Shown here: positions 17,268 to 26,383 of the stretch, one piece after another
How the letters are laid out: every line of letters starts with the position of its first letter
Position numbering within the stretch: position 1 is the stretch's first letter
Assembly: GCA_910577395.1 (NCBI GenBank)
Contig: CAJTLG010000002.1
Location: 153,825 to 217,824, forward strand
Reading direction: 5' to 3'
Length of the DNA stretch: 64,000 nucleotides
DNA from: an uncultured Vampirovibrio sp.
GTDB lineage: Bacteria; Cyanobacteriota; Vampirovibrionia; Gastranaerophilales; Gastranaerophilaceae
Program-made: the position numbers and the translations under genes
The notes under the pieces: generated by a model
Database searches by the model: none
Told to the model about the DNA's origin: nothing
Seen by the model: only the letters and a program-made list of their open reading frames with translations

Positions 17268-17477
17268 TTATCTTGAATACCTGATATACGGCAGTTCTTT
17301 AGATACTAAATCCAAATTGCATGCCGGCACCTCTACCATTCCGGTTAATCTGTTTTTTCTTGCCGGGCTTTTGTGCGCAAGAAGGTGTCCTTTTCCTGCC
17401 TGACGGCGTAAAATCTTGCCTGAAGCGGTTACTTTATAACGCTTATTGGCAGACCTGTGTGTTTTCATTTTAGGCAT
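17268..17477 (-). CDS. rpmI: 50S ribosomal protein L35
   Basis: A 69-residue basic protein of the large subunit: MPKMKTHRSANKRYKVTASGK, then KILRRQAGKGHLLAHKSPARKNRL, typical of L35. AAGGAG precedes the ATG. infC, which usually heads infC-rpmI-rplT, is absent; upstream lies a 160-nt AT-rich leader with a possible promoter (TTTACT-17-TAAAAT on the minus strand) and then the pseudopilin terminator. Confidence 0.97.
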   Translation of the reverse strand: MPKMKTHRSANKRYKVTASGKILRRQAGKGHLLAHKSPARKNRLTGMVEVPACNLDLVSKELPYIRYSR

Positions 17478-17636
17478 TTTTTTCTCCTTAATTTTTCTTT
17501 TTAATCTAAAGGCTTTTGCGGCATACCTTAAGACCGCTTCAATACCTTATATTAATAACAAAATAAATTTTATCCTAAACCCAATTAAAAGTAAAGTCTC
17601 TGCCCAAATAGACCTTGTTTAAAATACTCCTCCGCT

Positions 17637-17672
17637 AAAAAAGCCCTTTTGAAAAACTTCAAAAGGGCTTTT
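17637..17672 (-). terminator. Rho-independent terminator of the pseudopilin gene
   Basis: AAAAAGCCCTTTTGAA and TTCAAAAGGGCTTTT form a long stem with a 4-nt loop (AAAC) flanked by A and T runs. It lies 29 nt beyond the pseudopilin stop on the minus strand. Confidence 0.85.
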
Positions 17673-17700
17673 AAATTTATTCCGTTAAAGTTAACTAAAA

Positions 17701-18327
17701 TTAGTCACCTTGGAACATTGTTCTTTGTGCAACAACACCGTAAGGAACAGCAGCTGTGTCCGTAATCATAACAGGGAACACGTCGAAGATTCTTGTATTT
17801 GTGTTAGATGCATCAGGTATTGAATAACCTTGGTTTTTAGTTCTGTCAATTGGGTTTGGTTTTCTGTCACCGTTTACGTCAACAACAATTAAGCAAGGAG
17901 CTTCTTGCTCAGTTTTACCTGAACCACAGCCAGATCTTTTGAATGCAGGCGCACCGGTAATTGTTGCTGCAGTTGACGGGAATTCAAATCTCATACCGTC
18001 TGATGTGTAGAAAGCATCATTAGCACTAAAAATAAGGTTATCTGTACTTTTGATTACGTTTAATCTTTGCGCTAAGTAACCCATTAGCGTATGGTGGTCA
18101 TTAACATTGGCTGCATCGGTGTTTGTATCACCAGGGCCCATATTTTCAAGAGCTAAATTCATTGTAATAGCCTGGTTAAGAACAGAAACCGCCTTTTTAA
18201 GACCGGTTTTAAATTCTTGTTGGTTAGTGTTGATAATTACTGAAGGAATAGTCATAGCAGCAACAACACCAATAATAGCCAAAGTGATTAATACTTCAGC
18301 CAAAGTAAAACCTAAACTCTTTCTCAT
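17701..18327 (-). CDS. Type IV pilin-like (pseudopilin) protein
   Basis: About 208 residues with a class III prepilin leader: KSLG|FTLAEVLITLAIIGVVAA, cleavage after Gly, Glu at mature position 5 and a long hydrophobic helix. The mature domain (YLAQRLNVIKST, SDGMRFEFPS, KPNPIDRTKNQGYSIPD) is the type found in large families of pseudopilins in Gastranaerophilales. It would be processed by PilD and inserted in the cytoplasmic membrane, then assembled into a filament or pseudopilus. I chose the ATG at 18327 because AAAGG lies at the right distance; ATGs at 18345 and 18351 are alternatives. Confidence 0.85.
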   Translation of the reverse strand: MRKSLGFTLAEVLITLAIIGVVAAMTIPSVIINTNQQEFKTGLKKAVSVLNQAITMNLALENMGPGDTNTDAANVNDHHTLMGYLAQRLNVIKSTDNLIFSANDAFYTSDGMRFEFPSTAATITGAPAFKRSGCGSGKTEQEAPCLIVVDVNGDRKPNPIDRTKNQGYSIPDASNTNTRIFDVFPVMITDTAAVPYGVVAQRTMFQGD

Positions 18328-18518
18328 TTGATTTTTACCTTTCATATACATTTCTAGTTACTTTTCTTCGCACTTGGCAAATTTATGTTATTAATTATAT
18401 TACATTTTTTATTAAAAATAAACTCCGGATAGATAAAAATACATTGATAAGTCTAAAAAGCAGCGTGATATCTACAAAGTATATATTTTTACAATTATTA
18501 ATAATAAGCTTCGTCTGC

Positions 18519-19661
18519 CTATCCAAGCTTGTTTTTAAAGGAAAAATTAGCAATTGAAAGCGTAAAAATTGTTATTAAAATAATAGGGATTAAATTTAAC
18601 ATGACGATACAGAAATTAATATTTTTTAATATTATTCCCTTTGAAATAACAAGAAAAAACCTCAAAGGATTAAGTATAGTCAGGTTTTGAAGAAATTCTG
18701 GCGTAATATTTTCAACAGGTGCACTATACCCTGATAAAATCATGGCAGGAAACATAAAAACAAATACGCCAAGCATAGCTTGCTGTTGGGTTTTGGTTAA
18801 GGATGATATAAAAAGCCCCACCCCCACAACAGACATTAAGAAACAAAAAAGTGAAAAGAAATACAAGAAAATATTCCCCTCAATCGGCAGTTCAAATACA
18901 AATTTTGCAGCAAGCAGGATAAGCGCCCCGTCAATAAGACCAAAAAATAAAGGTATGGCAAGTTTCCCCGCTAAAATCTCATGAGGCTTTAAGGGTGAAA
19001 CCAAAAGTTCATCAAAGGTGCCTGTTTCCTTTTCTTTTGCAAGTGAAAGAGAGGCTAGCAAAAGCACCATGGACATTGAAAGAATACCGACAAGGGATGA
19101 TATAATAAACCAATGATAATAAAGGTTTGGATTATACCAGTTGCGCACTTTTAAGCTAATACCTCCGCTGCTAACACCGCTTTTCCGGATACTGCCTTTG
19201 CCGCCCGGGGTACTGCCGTAATCAAATCCCCCGGCAATTTCTCCTAAATAATTTCCTATTATCTGGCTGCCGTTTGTATGCCGCCCGTCTAAAATCACCT
19301 CTGCCTCTGCGCTTTGTCCGTTTATATATTTTTTTGAAAAATCATTTTTAATATACAAAGCCCCCCGCACCTGCTCTGTATCAAGCACATTTTTAAGCTC
19401 TTTTAAATTTTTCACATAAATTATCTTTTTAAAATACCTTGAGGCACTTACTCTGTTTAGAAACTCCCTGCTAACAGGTGTGCTGTCTTCATTTAACACC
19501 CCAAGTGTTATATTTTCTATATCAAGAGTAGCCGCATGGGAAAACAAAAAAAGTTGAATTATAGGTGGCAAAAATAATAATGAACGGCTTTTTGGGTCAC
19601 GCCATACAGAATGAAATTCTTTAATAATGAGCGCCAATAATCTGTTAAAAGCCTGTTTCAT
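18519..19661 (-). CDS. ABC-2 type efflux permease (second)
   Basis: A 380-residue permease of the YhhJ/YbhR type: one N-terminal helix (LLFLPPIIQLFLFSHAA), a large periplasmic domain (about residues 50-170) and five C-terminal helices with the SLAKEKETGTFDELLVSPLKPHEILAGK signature. It forms a heterodimer with the permease encoded just upstream; its ATG overlaps that gene's stop by 4 nt (ATGA). Substrate unknown, probably drugs or envelope lipids. Confidence 0.9.
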   Translation of the reverse strand: MKQAFNRLLALIIKEFHSVWRDPKSRSLLFLPPIIQLFLFSHAATLDIENITLGVLNEDSTPVSREFLNRVSASRYFKKIIYVKNLKELKNVLDTEQVRGALYIKNDFSKKYINGQSAEAEVILDGRHTNGSQIIGNYLGEIAGGFDYGSTPGGKGSIRKSGVSSGGISLKVRNWYNPNLYYHWFIISSLVGILSMSMVLLLASLSLAKEKETGTFDELLVSPLKPHEILAGKLAIPLFFGLIDGALILLAAKFVFELPIEGNIFLYFFSLFCFLMSVVGVGLFISSLTKTQQQAMLGVFVFMFPAMILSGYSAPVENITPEFLQNLTILNPLRFFLVISKGIILKNINFCIVMLNLIPIILITIFTLSIANFSFKNKLG

Positions 19662-20791
19662 TCATACCTCGCAGGGGTTACCTTGTATACAATAATAAAC
19701 ATAAGAAGTGCAAACCCTCCTAAAAACAAGGAATTCAAAACAAGAGTACGCACTATCGTGCCGGATAAAAACAAGCTTGAAATAGAGGAAACATAGTATC
19801 TTGCAGGTATAAAAAGTGTTAAAAATCTTAAAAATGCAGGCATGGAATTTATTTCATAAATAAGCCCCGATAGCATCATAGCAGGCATAAAGCCAACCAC
19901 ACCCGCTATCTGGCTTGCAATAAACTGGTCTTTTGATATGGTGGATACAAAAAACCCAAACCCAAGCGCCCCAAGCATAAATAGCGCAGATACAAACATA
20001 AAAGCCGCAAAAGAACCATAAAACGGCACCCTGAATACAAAAACAATCATAAAAAAGCAAAACAAGATTGATGCCATAGAAAGCAAAAAATAAGATATGT
20101 ATTTTGCAAGTAAAAATTCCCCCTTGCTCATCCCGGTGGTCAAAAGCGCCTCCATAGTGCCCCTTTCCCATTCACGTGCAATAACAAGAGCCGTTAAAAC
20201 CGTGCCAATCATTGTCATAATAATTGCTAAAGACCCCGGCAATACAAAATAAGTGCTTTTTAAAGACGGATTATACCAAAACCTTTGCGTAATAAGGATT
20301 TTTCCTCGTGCAAAATTTGAATAATTACTGTAGGCCGGGCTTTTAGTACTATTTATTGATTTAAAAGTTTCCAATGCACCTAAAATATAGGCACTTACAA
20401 ACTTTGCAGTGTTTGGTTCTGAACCGTCCGTTATAACTTGAATTTCAGGGTTTTTGCCCGCAAGATATTCACGTGAAAAATTATTCGGCACAACCGCAAA
20501 ACCTCTTATTTTCCCTGCCAACATAGTATTTTCGGCATTTTTTCTTGTCTGAAACACGGTAATATCAAGAAACCTGCTATGCCTCATTGTATCAAGGATT
20601 TCAACCGTAAGTGGTGTCTTATCTTCAAGTATAACACCAATTTTAACCGTATTTGTATCAAAATTAATCCCAAAACCGAACAAAAAAAGCAATATTAAAG
20701 GCAGAATGAAGGCAATTAAAATACTTGAAAAGTCCCTTATTATCTGCTTTAGCTCCTTATTAACAAGCGCAAAAACTATATCCTGCCTCAC
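19658..20791 (-). CDS. ABC-2 type efflux permease (first)
   Basis: A 377-residue permease of the YbhS type: helix ILIAFILPLILLFLFGFGI, a periplasmic domain, then helices with AREWERGTMEALLTTGMSKGEFLLAKY and FMPAMMLSGLIYEINSMP. It starts with GTG at 20791, in a GTGA overlap with the ATPase stop, and its stop overlaps the next permease start. All five genes of this operon abut, so their products should be made together. Confidence 0.9.
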   Translation of the reverse strand: MRQDIVFALVNKELKQIIRDFSSILIAFILPLILLFLFGFGINFDTNTVKIGVILEDKTPLTVEILDTMRHSRFLDITVFQTRKNAENTMLAGKIRGFAVVPNNFSREYLAGKNPEIQVITDGSEPNTAKFVSAYILGALETFKSINSTKSPAYSNYSNFARGKILITQRFWYNPSLKSTYFVLPGSLAIIMTMIGTVLTALVIAREWERGTMEALLTTGMSKGEFLLAKYISYFLLSMASILFCFFMIVFVFRVPFYGSFAAFMFVSALFMLGALGFGFFVSTISKDQFIASQIAGVVGFMPAMMLSGLIYEINSMPAFLRFLTLFIPARYYVSSISSLFLSGTIVRTLVLNSLFLGGFALLMFIIVYKVTPARYE

Positions 20792-22398
20792 TTTTCACCC
20801 CCGGGATACTTGACGGTATTCCTCGAAATCAACTCTATAAAAGCATCCTCCATTGTGGGATTAGGGTTTTGTTCAGTTTTTACAAGGTTTTTAAGCTCAT
20901 CAGGCGTGCCGGTAACGAGGGATTTACTCCTGTAAATAAGGCTAATTCTGTCACAAAACTGCGCCTCATCCATAAAATGGGTTGTAACAAGCACCGTGAC
21001 ACCACTTTTAGAAAGTGCCCTGATTTGTTCCCAAAATTCCCTCCTTGAAACCGGGTCAACACCTGAAGTTGGTTCATCCAAAAACAACACATACGGCGAA
21101 TGTACTGTGGCACAAGATAAGGCAAGACGCTGTTTATACCCTAGCGGAAGTGCCTCCGCATTAGTATTTTCATACTTTTTCAGGTCATAAAAATTTAAAA
21201 GCGCGTTGATTTTTTTGCTTTTTTCAAACCCAAAAAGTCCATATACACCGGCAAAGAATGATAAATTCTGTTTAACGCTTAAATTCCCGAACAGTGAAAA
21301 CTTCTGCGCCATATACCCCAAGTACCCTCTTGCAAGAGTAGGGTTTTCATCTAATCTGACCCCCATGATTGAACAACAGCCACTGTTTGGGCGTATTAGC
21401 CCGCAGAGCATTTTAAATGTGGTGGATTTCCCTGCCCCGTTTGGCCCCAAAAGCCCGAATATTTCACCTTTTTTAATTTCAAAGCTAATGTTATCCGCGG
21501 CACGAAAGGTACCGTAATCTTTTGTTAAACCCTTAGCCCTTATAGTAACGCCGTCTTTTGGCATTTTATCATCTGAAACCGGCTCTATTATACGTTTTAA
21601 CAGTACTTTATCATCTGCATTTCCTCTGTTTTTAAGCATTTTACGTACAACAAAATCCTCAAACCCGCCTGCTGAAAGAATTTCTTCGCTTTTTGGGCTG
21701 CCGTCATAAATTTTTTGCCCTTCGGAAAATATAAAAACTTTTTCAAAATTTTCAGCTTCATCCAGGTATGATGTAGACCAGATAACGGCAATATTATTGT
21801 CTTTCACAAGTTTTTCCACAATTTTCATTAATTCGCGCCGCGATATAGGGTCTACCCCGACGGAAGGTTCATCCAAAAGCAACAGTGCGGGTTTGGAAAT
21901 TAAAGTACAACACAATCCAAGTTTCTGTTTCATCCCACCCGACAAATTACCCGCAAGCCTGCTTTTAAATTCCTTTAATCCTGCAAACTCAAGCAGCGTA
22001 TCGATTGAGGCAGTATCTTTATCCCCGCGATTAAGCACAGAATAAAGTTTCAAATTTTCCAAAACCGTTAAATCCTCATACAGACCGAATTTTTGCGGCA
22101 TATACCCTATAAGCCTTTTTGCGCCGGCAAGATTAGCCTTTAAATCCTTTGCAGGATAGTATTCTCCGATACGCACCGCATTAAAATCGTTATTATCAGG
22201 CACCATAAGCCCGCAAAGCACCCTTAAAAACGTAGTCTTCCCGGCGCCATCCGGCCCTACAAGCGCCGCCATTTCGCCGCATTTAAGGCTTAGTGAAATA
22301 TCATTCAACGCAGGCTTTATTATCCCGCTAACACCTTTCTCTTGCACTTTTTTAAAGGTTTTTGTAAGGTGTCTTACCTCAATAAGTGCTTTATTCAC
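20788..22398 (-). CDS. Dual-NBD ABC transporter ATPase (YbhF-like)
   Basis: About 536 residues with two nucleotide-binding domains. NBD1 has Walker A GPDGAGKTT, signature LSGGMKQKL and Walker B LLLLDEPSVGVDP. NBD2 has GPNGAGKST, LPLGYKQRL instead of LSGGQ, and VLFLDEPTSGVDP. It drives the two permeases. I prefer the GTG at 22398 because AGAGG lies 8 nt upstream and it overlaps the HlyD gene by only 8 nt; an ATG at 22440 would add 14 basic residues and a 50-nt overlap. Confidence 0.9.
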   Translation of the reverse strand: MNKALIEVRHLTKTFKKVQEKGVSGIIKPALNDISLSLKCGEMAALVGPDGAGKTTFLRVLCGLMVPDNNDFNAVRIGEYYPAKDLKANLAGAKRLIGYMPQKFGLYEDLTVLENLKLYSVLNRGDKDTASIDTLLEFAGLKEFKSRLAGNLSGGMKQKLGLCCTLISKPALLLLDEPSVGVDPISRRELMKIVEKLVKDNNIAVIWSTSYLDEAENFEKVFIFSEGQKIYDGSPKSEEILSAGGFEDFVVRKMLKNRGNADDKVLLKRIIEPVSDDKMPKDGVTIRAKGLTKDYGTFRAADNISFEIKKGEIFGLLGPNGAGKSTTFKMLCGLIRPNSGCCSIMGVRLDENPTLARGYLGYMAQKFSLFGNLSVKQNLSFFAGVYGLFGFEKSKKINALLNFYDLKKYENTNAEALPLGYKQRLALSCATVHSPYVLFLDEPTSGVDPVSRREFWEQIRALSKSGVTVLVTTHFMDEAQFCDRISLIYRSKSLVTGTPDELKNLVKTEQNPNPTMEDAFIELISRNTVKYPGGEK

Positions 22399-23284
22399 GG
22401 ATTTTGGCCTCTTTATTTTCGGCACTCGGCGGGTTTTCAAGCGGTACTCTGATGTTTACGGGCATACCCTGCCTTAAATAGAGGGTATCATCCCCTGTAT
22501 CATCAACAATAACACGCAATCTGTAAACCAAATCTGTTCGAAGTGACACAGTTTCAACTGTTTTTGGGGTAAATTCCGCAACAGGCGAAATAAACCCTAT
22601 ATGTGCGGCAAACTCTTTATCGGATGCCGCATCACTTGATATATAAGCCTTTTGCCCAAGACGTATTTTCCCTAAATCTTCCTCTGCCACATAAGCCCTT
22701 GCCCAGAGCGGTTTAAATAGTGACATGCTGCAAATTGGCACCCCGGCTGATAAAATTGTACCAATTTCCATAATCCTTGTTAAAATTATACCGTCATTTG
22801 GTGCTCTTAAAACGGCATCTTCTCTTGCTATTTTTGCATTTTCAAGCTGCGCCCTGCTAAGTTCATACTCTGCATCCGCTCTTTCTTTATCGGTAAAAAG
22901 ATTTTTGCATTCCTGCTTTGAAAGTGTAAAATCCGTACACAAGGGTAAATTTCGCCTGTATATGTCATTTGCATTGATTTTTCTTGCATTGGTATCCTGC
23001 ACCTTTGCACTAAGTTCCTTTAAATTTGTATCAAACGTATCAAAATCAAGCTCTGCAAGTATTTGCCCCTTTTTAACATAATCACCTTCTTCAAAATAAA
23101 GATGTTTTAGCCGCCCGGATACCCTGAAAGATAAATCAACCTGACGTATTTCTATATTCCCATACAGTGTCAGCTCATTTTTAACGGGTTTTTTAATAAA
23201 GAACATATATATTAATACTATGCATAAAATAAGTACTGCAAGAATAACCCCTGCAAAAAACCATTTCCCTGAAAACTTCTTCAT
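22391..23284 (-). CDS. HlyD-family membrane fusion protein
   Basis: A 297-residue periplasmic adaptor with one N-terminal membrane helix (WFFAGVILAVLILCIVLIYMFF). The split lipoyl/barrel-sandwich halves are visible (GRLKHLYFEEGDYVKKGQILAELD and DAVLRAPNDGIILTRIMEIGTIL), with a coiled coil between them (about residues 85-150) and a beta-barrel after (KPLWARAYVAEEDLGKIRLGQ). It would link the ABC transporter to the TolC-type channel. Its start overlaps the TolC gene stop in ATGA. Confidence 0.9.
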   Translation of the reverse strand: MKKFSGKWFFAGVILAVLILCIVLIYMFFIKKPVKNELTLYGNIEIRQVDLSFRVSGRLKHLYFEEGDYVKKGQILAELDFDTFDTNLKELSAKVQDTNARKINANDIYRRNLPLCTDFTLSKQECKNLFTDKERADAEYELSRAQLENAKIAREDAVLRAPNDGIILTRIMEIGTILSAGVPICSMSLFKPLWARAYVAEEDLGKIRLGQKAYISSDAASDKEFAAHIGFISPVAEFTPKTVETVSLRTDLVYRLRVIVDDTGDDTLYLRQGMPVNIRVPLENPPSAENKEAKIRE

Positions 23285-24639
23285 ATCCTGCCCCCTGCAG
23301 CTTTATATAAGGAAATTAAATCAGCAAATTTTTGGACTTTAGAATTCAATACCTTTGATTTTTCATATAAAAAATTATTGCGCCCGTCTAAAACATCCGG
23401 TACATTTGAAACACCTGAATTAAAAGAATTTGAAACCCTGATAAAATTATCCTCTTCATATTCTAAACTCTTTAAATTACTGTTATAGCTTAAAATATCC
23501 GTTTTTAAAAAATAAAGTGCATCGTTAATCTCTTTTAGTGCTGTTAAATCTGCCTGCAGGTAATCATTCAGCATTTTTTCGTATGCAATTTTTTTATACT
23601 TCAAATTAAAAATTCTTTTACCTCCGGAAAAAAGATTTTCTGTAGCCCCTGCAAGCATATTAGCCGAAGCACCCTTCCACCCGAAATTTGGTGTTAGGGT
23701 TGAAAACATTAAAACACCAAAAACGTTAACATTTGGCAAAAACTCTTTCCTTGCAAGGGTTACATCTATCTTTGCCTTTTTTAAGGCTGCCTCTTTTTGA
23801 AGAACATCAGGTCTGTAGAGTGTTATATCAGAGCTGACACAATCAGGGACCACCCCTGTAAATTCAATCTTTTTAATATCCTCAAAGGCATATTCCTGCG
23901 CCATATCCGGGCTTTCTCCGATTAAAAATGCTAAATTATTTAAAAACTCTTCCCTTTGTTTTTTATATCCGTTTAAAATAACCGTTTCATATTCAACATC
24001 TTTTGCGGCATTATTCAATCTTTCCGCCCCTAAAACCCCTGCCTTGTAGGCATTTTGCGCCCTTCTTAGTTTTTCTTTTTTATTATTTATAATCTCCTGT
24101 TGAATTTTTATCTGCTCATTAAGATTTGCTATATTAAAATAAACCCCGGCAACCTCTGAGGCTAATGAAATAGAACCCCATTTTTCCCCATAAATTGCAA
24201 AATTTATATCCTCCTTTGCCATATCAATTTTATTTTTACGTTTGCCGAATAAATCAATTTCCCAATTTACGATAAAAGGAAGTGCAAAGGCATTATCCCT
24301 AAAACCTTGAAAAGGAAAAGCCACCTTGGGAATTTTTAGCCCTAAGTAATTTGCCCCTACACTAACGGAAGGAAAAAGCCGCGATATTTCAATATTTTTT
24401 GCTTCACGAAGTCCCTGAATATCAAGCCTTGCAGATTTTAAGTCATAATTGTTATTTAAAGCACAGGCTATATATTTTATTAAAAGCTCATCATTAAACC
24501 CTGCCCACCAATCAAGATTAATATATTGCAGCCTGGAATTTGGCTCTTTAAGCTTTTCCGCCCTTGCAAATGCAGGATTTATAAGAAATATTAATAATAA
24601 AAAAATAATCCCTGCCGCTTTTATAGTGGTTAATTTCAT
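23281..24639 (-). CDS. TolC/NodT-family outer membrane efflux channel
   Basis: About 452 residues with a signal peptide (MKLTTIKAAGIIFLLLIFLINPAFA). The two tandem TolC halves are visible (ALNNNYDLKSARLDIQGLREAKN, then RPDVLQKEAALKKAKIDVTLARKEFLPNVNVFG), typical of the NodT/OprM group. It implies an outer membrane. I prefer the ATG at 24639, which gives a clean signal peptide; a TTG at 24672 would put extra residues before it. First gene of the five-gene efflux operon, divergent from the alcohol dehydrogenase. Confidence 0.9.
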   Translation of the reverse strand: MKLTTIKAAGIIFLLLIFLINPAFARAEKLKEPNSRLQYINLDWWAGFNDELLIKYIACALNNNYDLKSARLDIQGLREAKNIEISRLFPSVSVGANYLGLKIPKVAFPFQGFRDNAFALPFIVNWEIDLFGKRKNKIDMAKEDINFAIYGEKWGSISLASEVAGVYFNIANLNEQIKIQQEIINNKKEKLRRAQNAYKAGVLGAERLNNAAKDVEYETVILNGYKKQREEFLNNLAFLIGESPDMAQEYAFEDIKKIEFTGVVPDCVSSDITLYRPDVLQKEAALKKAKIDVTLARKEFLPNVNVFGVLMFSTLTPNFGWKGASANMLAGATENLFSGGKRIFNLKYKKIAYEKMLNDYLQADLTALKEINDALYFLKTDILSYNSNLKSLEYEEDNFIRVSNSFNSGVSNVPDVLDGRNNFLYEKSKVLNSKVQKFADLISLYKAAGGRI

Positions 24640-24744
24640 TATATACAAGTCTTCCTTATAATCTATAAACAAATAATATATGTTATTATTAAAAATAGTT
24701 ATTAGAAGATTAGATAATGGCTTGGCAGGTTATAAGGAGGATAT

Positions 24745-25902
24745 ATGAATAACTTTGAATACAAAGCACCCACAAAATTAATCTTTGGGAAAAATACAAT
24801 TGAAAAATTAAAAGATGAAATCCCTAAAAATAAAAAAATCCTCCTGACATATGGCGGCGGCTCTATCAGAAAAAACGGTGTATATAAAAAGGTAATGGAT
24901 GCCCTAAAAGACCATACCGTTATGGAATTTGGCGGAATAGAGCCAAACCCTAAATATGAAACACTTATGCAGGCAGTTGAAATTGTAAAACGCGAAAACA
25001 TTGATTTTCTGTTGGCTGTGGGCGGCGGGTCCACACTTGACGGCACAAAATTTATAGCCGCAGCGGCAAAATTTGAGGGTGAAGACCCTTGGGATATTTT
25101 ATCAAAAGGCGCCCAAATTAAAGATGCTATCCCGCTTGCAGATGTTATCACGCTTCCTGCAACAGGTTCAGAGATGAACCCCGGGGCTGTAATATCAAAG
25201 CTTGAAACAAATGAAAAATTTGCCTTTCATTCCCCCTTTGTGTACCCTGTTTTTTCAATCATAGACCCAGAAACCACATATTCTCTTCCTGAAAAACAAA
25301 CCGTAAACGGAATTGTGGATACTTTTGTACATACAATGGAACAGTATGCAACATATGATGTTAATACCCCGCTTCAGGATGAGTGGATGCTTGGGCTTAT
25401 AAAAACCCTTATGGTTGAAGCAAAAAAAGTATTGAAAAATCCGAATGATTATGATGCAAGAGCAAACGTATTCTGGTGCGCCACATGCGGGCTAAATTAC
25501 TGGATGTCGCTAGGGTGCGCACAGGATTGGTCTACACATATGATAGGCCATGAGCTGACCGCACTGTACGGTATAGACCATGGCGAATCCCTTGCAATAG
25601 TACTTACAAGAGTTTGGAAAAACAGAAAATGCGATAAAATGGAAAAACTTGCTAAAATGGCAATAGAAGTATTTGGCGCAAATGAATTTCTGCCAAAAAA
25701 TATCCTTGCGGATATCACAATCAAAAAGACCAAAAAATTCTTTGAATCTTTAGGAAGAAGGACAAAACTTGCTGATTATGGTATAGATAAACAAGAGGCT
25801 GCTAAAAAAATCAGCCAAAGATTTAAAGAAAGAAACATATCTTTAGGAGAAAAGGGCAATATAGGCCCGGATGAAGTGCATGAAATCTTAATGCACTGTT
25901 AA
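24745..25902 (+). CDS. yqhD: Iron-type alcohol dehydrogenase, YqhD-like
   Basis: A 385-residue cytoplasmic enzyme that reads closely like E. coli YqhD and clostridial butanol dehydrogenases: LLTYGGGSIRKNGVY, EFGGIEPNPKYETLM and AVGGGSTLDGTKFIAAAA. Metal ligands are Asp192, His196, His269 and His283 in the spacing of the family. YqhD reduces short aldehydes with NADPH, in detoxification or fermentation. AAGGAGG lies 6 nt before the ATG. No regulator gene is adjacent. Confidence 0.93.
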   Translation: MNNFEYKAPTKLIFGKNTIEKLKDEIPKNKKILLTYGGGSIRKNGVYKKVMDALKDHTVMEFGGIEPNPKYETLMQAVEIVKRENIDFLLAVGGGSTLDGTKFIAAAAKFEGEDPWDILSKGAQIKDAIPLADVITLPATGSEMNPGAVISKLETNEKFAFHSPFVYPVFSIIDPETTYSLPEKQTVNGIVDTFVHTMEQYATYDVNTPLQDEWMLGLIKTLMVEAKKVLKNPNDYDARANVFWCATCGLNYWMSLGCAQDWSTHMIGHELTALYGIDHGESLAIVLTRVWKNRKCDKMEKLAKMAIEVFGANEFLPKNILADITIKKTKKFFESLGRRTKLADYGIDKQEAAKKISQRFKERNISLGEKGNIGPDEVHEILMHC

Positions 25903-25939
25903 GATTTTTGTACAACATAATAATTATTTAGGAGAAAAT

Positions 25940-26383
25940 ATGAAAAAAATTTCAACAATAATTGCAGTATTTGCATTCGTTATAACACTTAGCATGGCGC
26001 AAACAAGCTTTGCACACTGGGGCGAAAGACATCATAACAGCTACACCTCAAACTACAACGGCGGCTATAATAACCATACATACAGAAACCTTGGCGGCGG
26101 ATATGTAGAAAACAATAATGCAAATTTTACAACCGTTGCAAACGCTAAAAAAATGAATGACGACAGTTATGTAAAACTTAAAGGCAAAATCGTATCAAAA
26201 ATCGGAAATGAAAAATACCTTTTTGAGGATAATACAGGCTCTATCCAAATTGAAATTGATGATGATAAATGGGGCGGCATACAAGTTAACGCACAAGATA
26301 CAGTGGTTATTGAAGGCGAAGTGGATAAAGACTGGAAATCAATATCAATTGATGTTGACAGGGTAACACTTTTAAGAATTTAA
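25940..26383 (+). CDS. Periplasmic OB-fold protein of the YgiW/YdeI family
   Basis: A 147-residue protein with a signal peptide (MKKISTIIAVFAFVITLSMAQTSFA), a Gly/Asn/Tyr-rich stretch (about residues 27-60) and a bacterial OB-fold domain: DDSYVKLKGKIVSKIGNEKYLFEDNTGSIQIEIDDDKW and VVIEGEVDKDWKSISIDVDRV, closely like E. coli YgiW. Family members act in stress tolerance. AGGAGAAAAT precedes the ATG. The last 12 nt overlap the end of the convergent calpain-like gene. Confidence 0.9.
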   Translation: MKKISTIIAVFAFVITLSMAQTSFAHWGERHHNSYTSNYNGGYNNHTYRNLGGGYVENNNANFTTVANAKKMNDDSYVKLKGKIVSKIGNEKYLFEDNTGSIQIEIDDDKWGGIQVNAQDTVVIEGEVDKDWKSISIDVDRVTLLRI

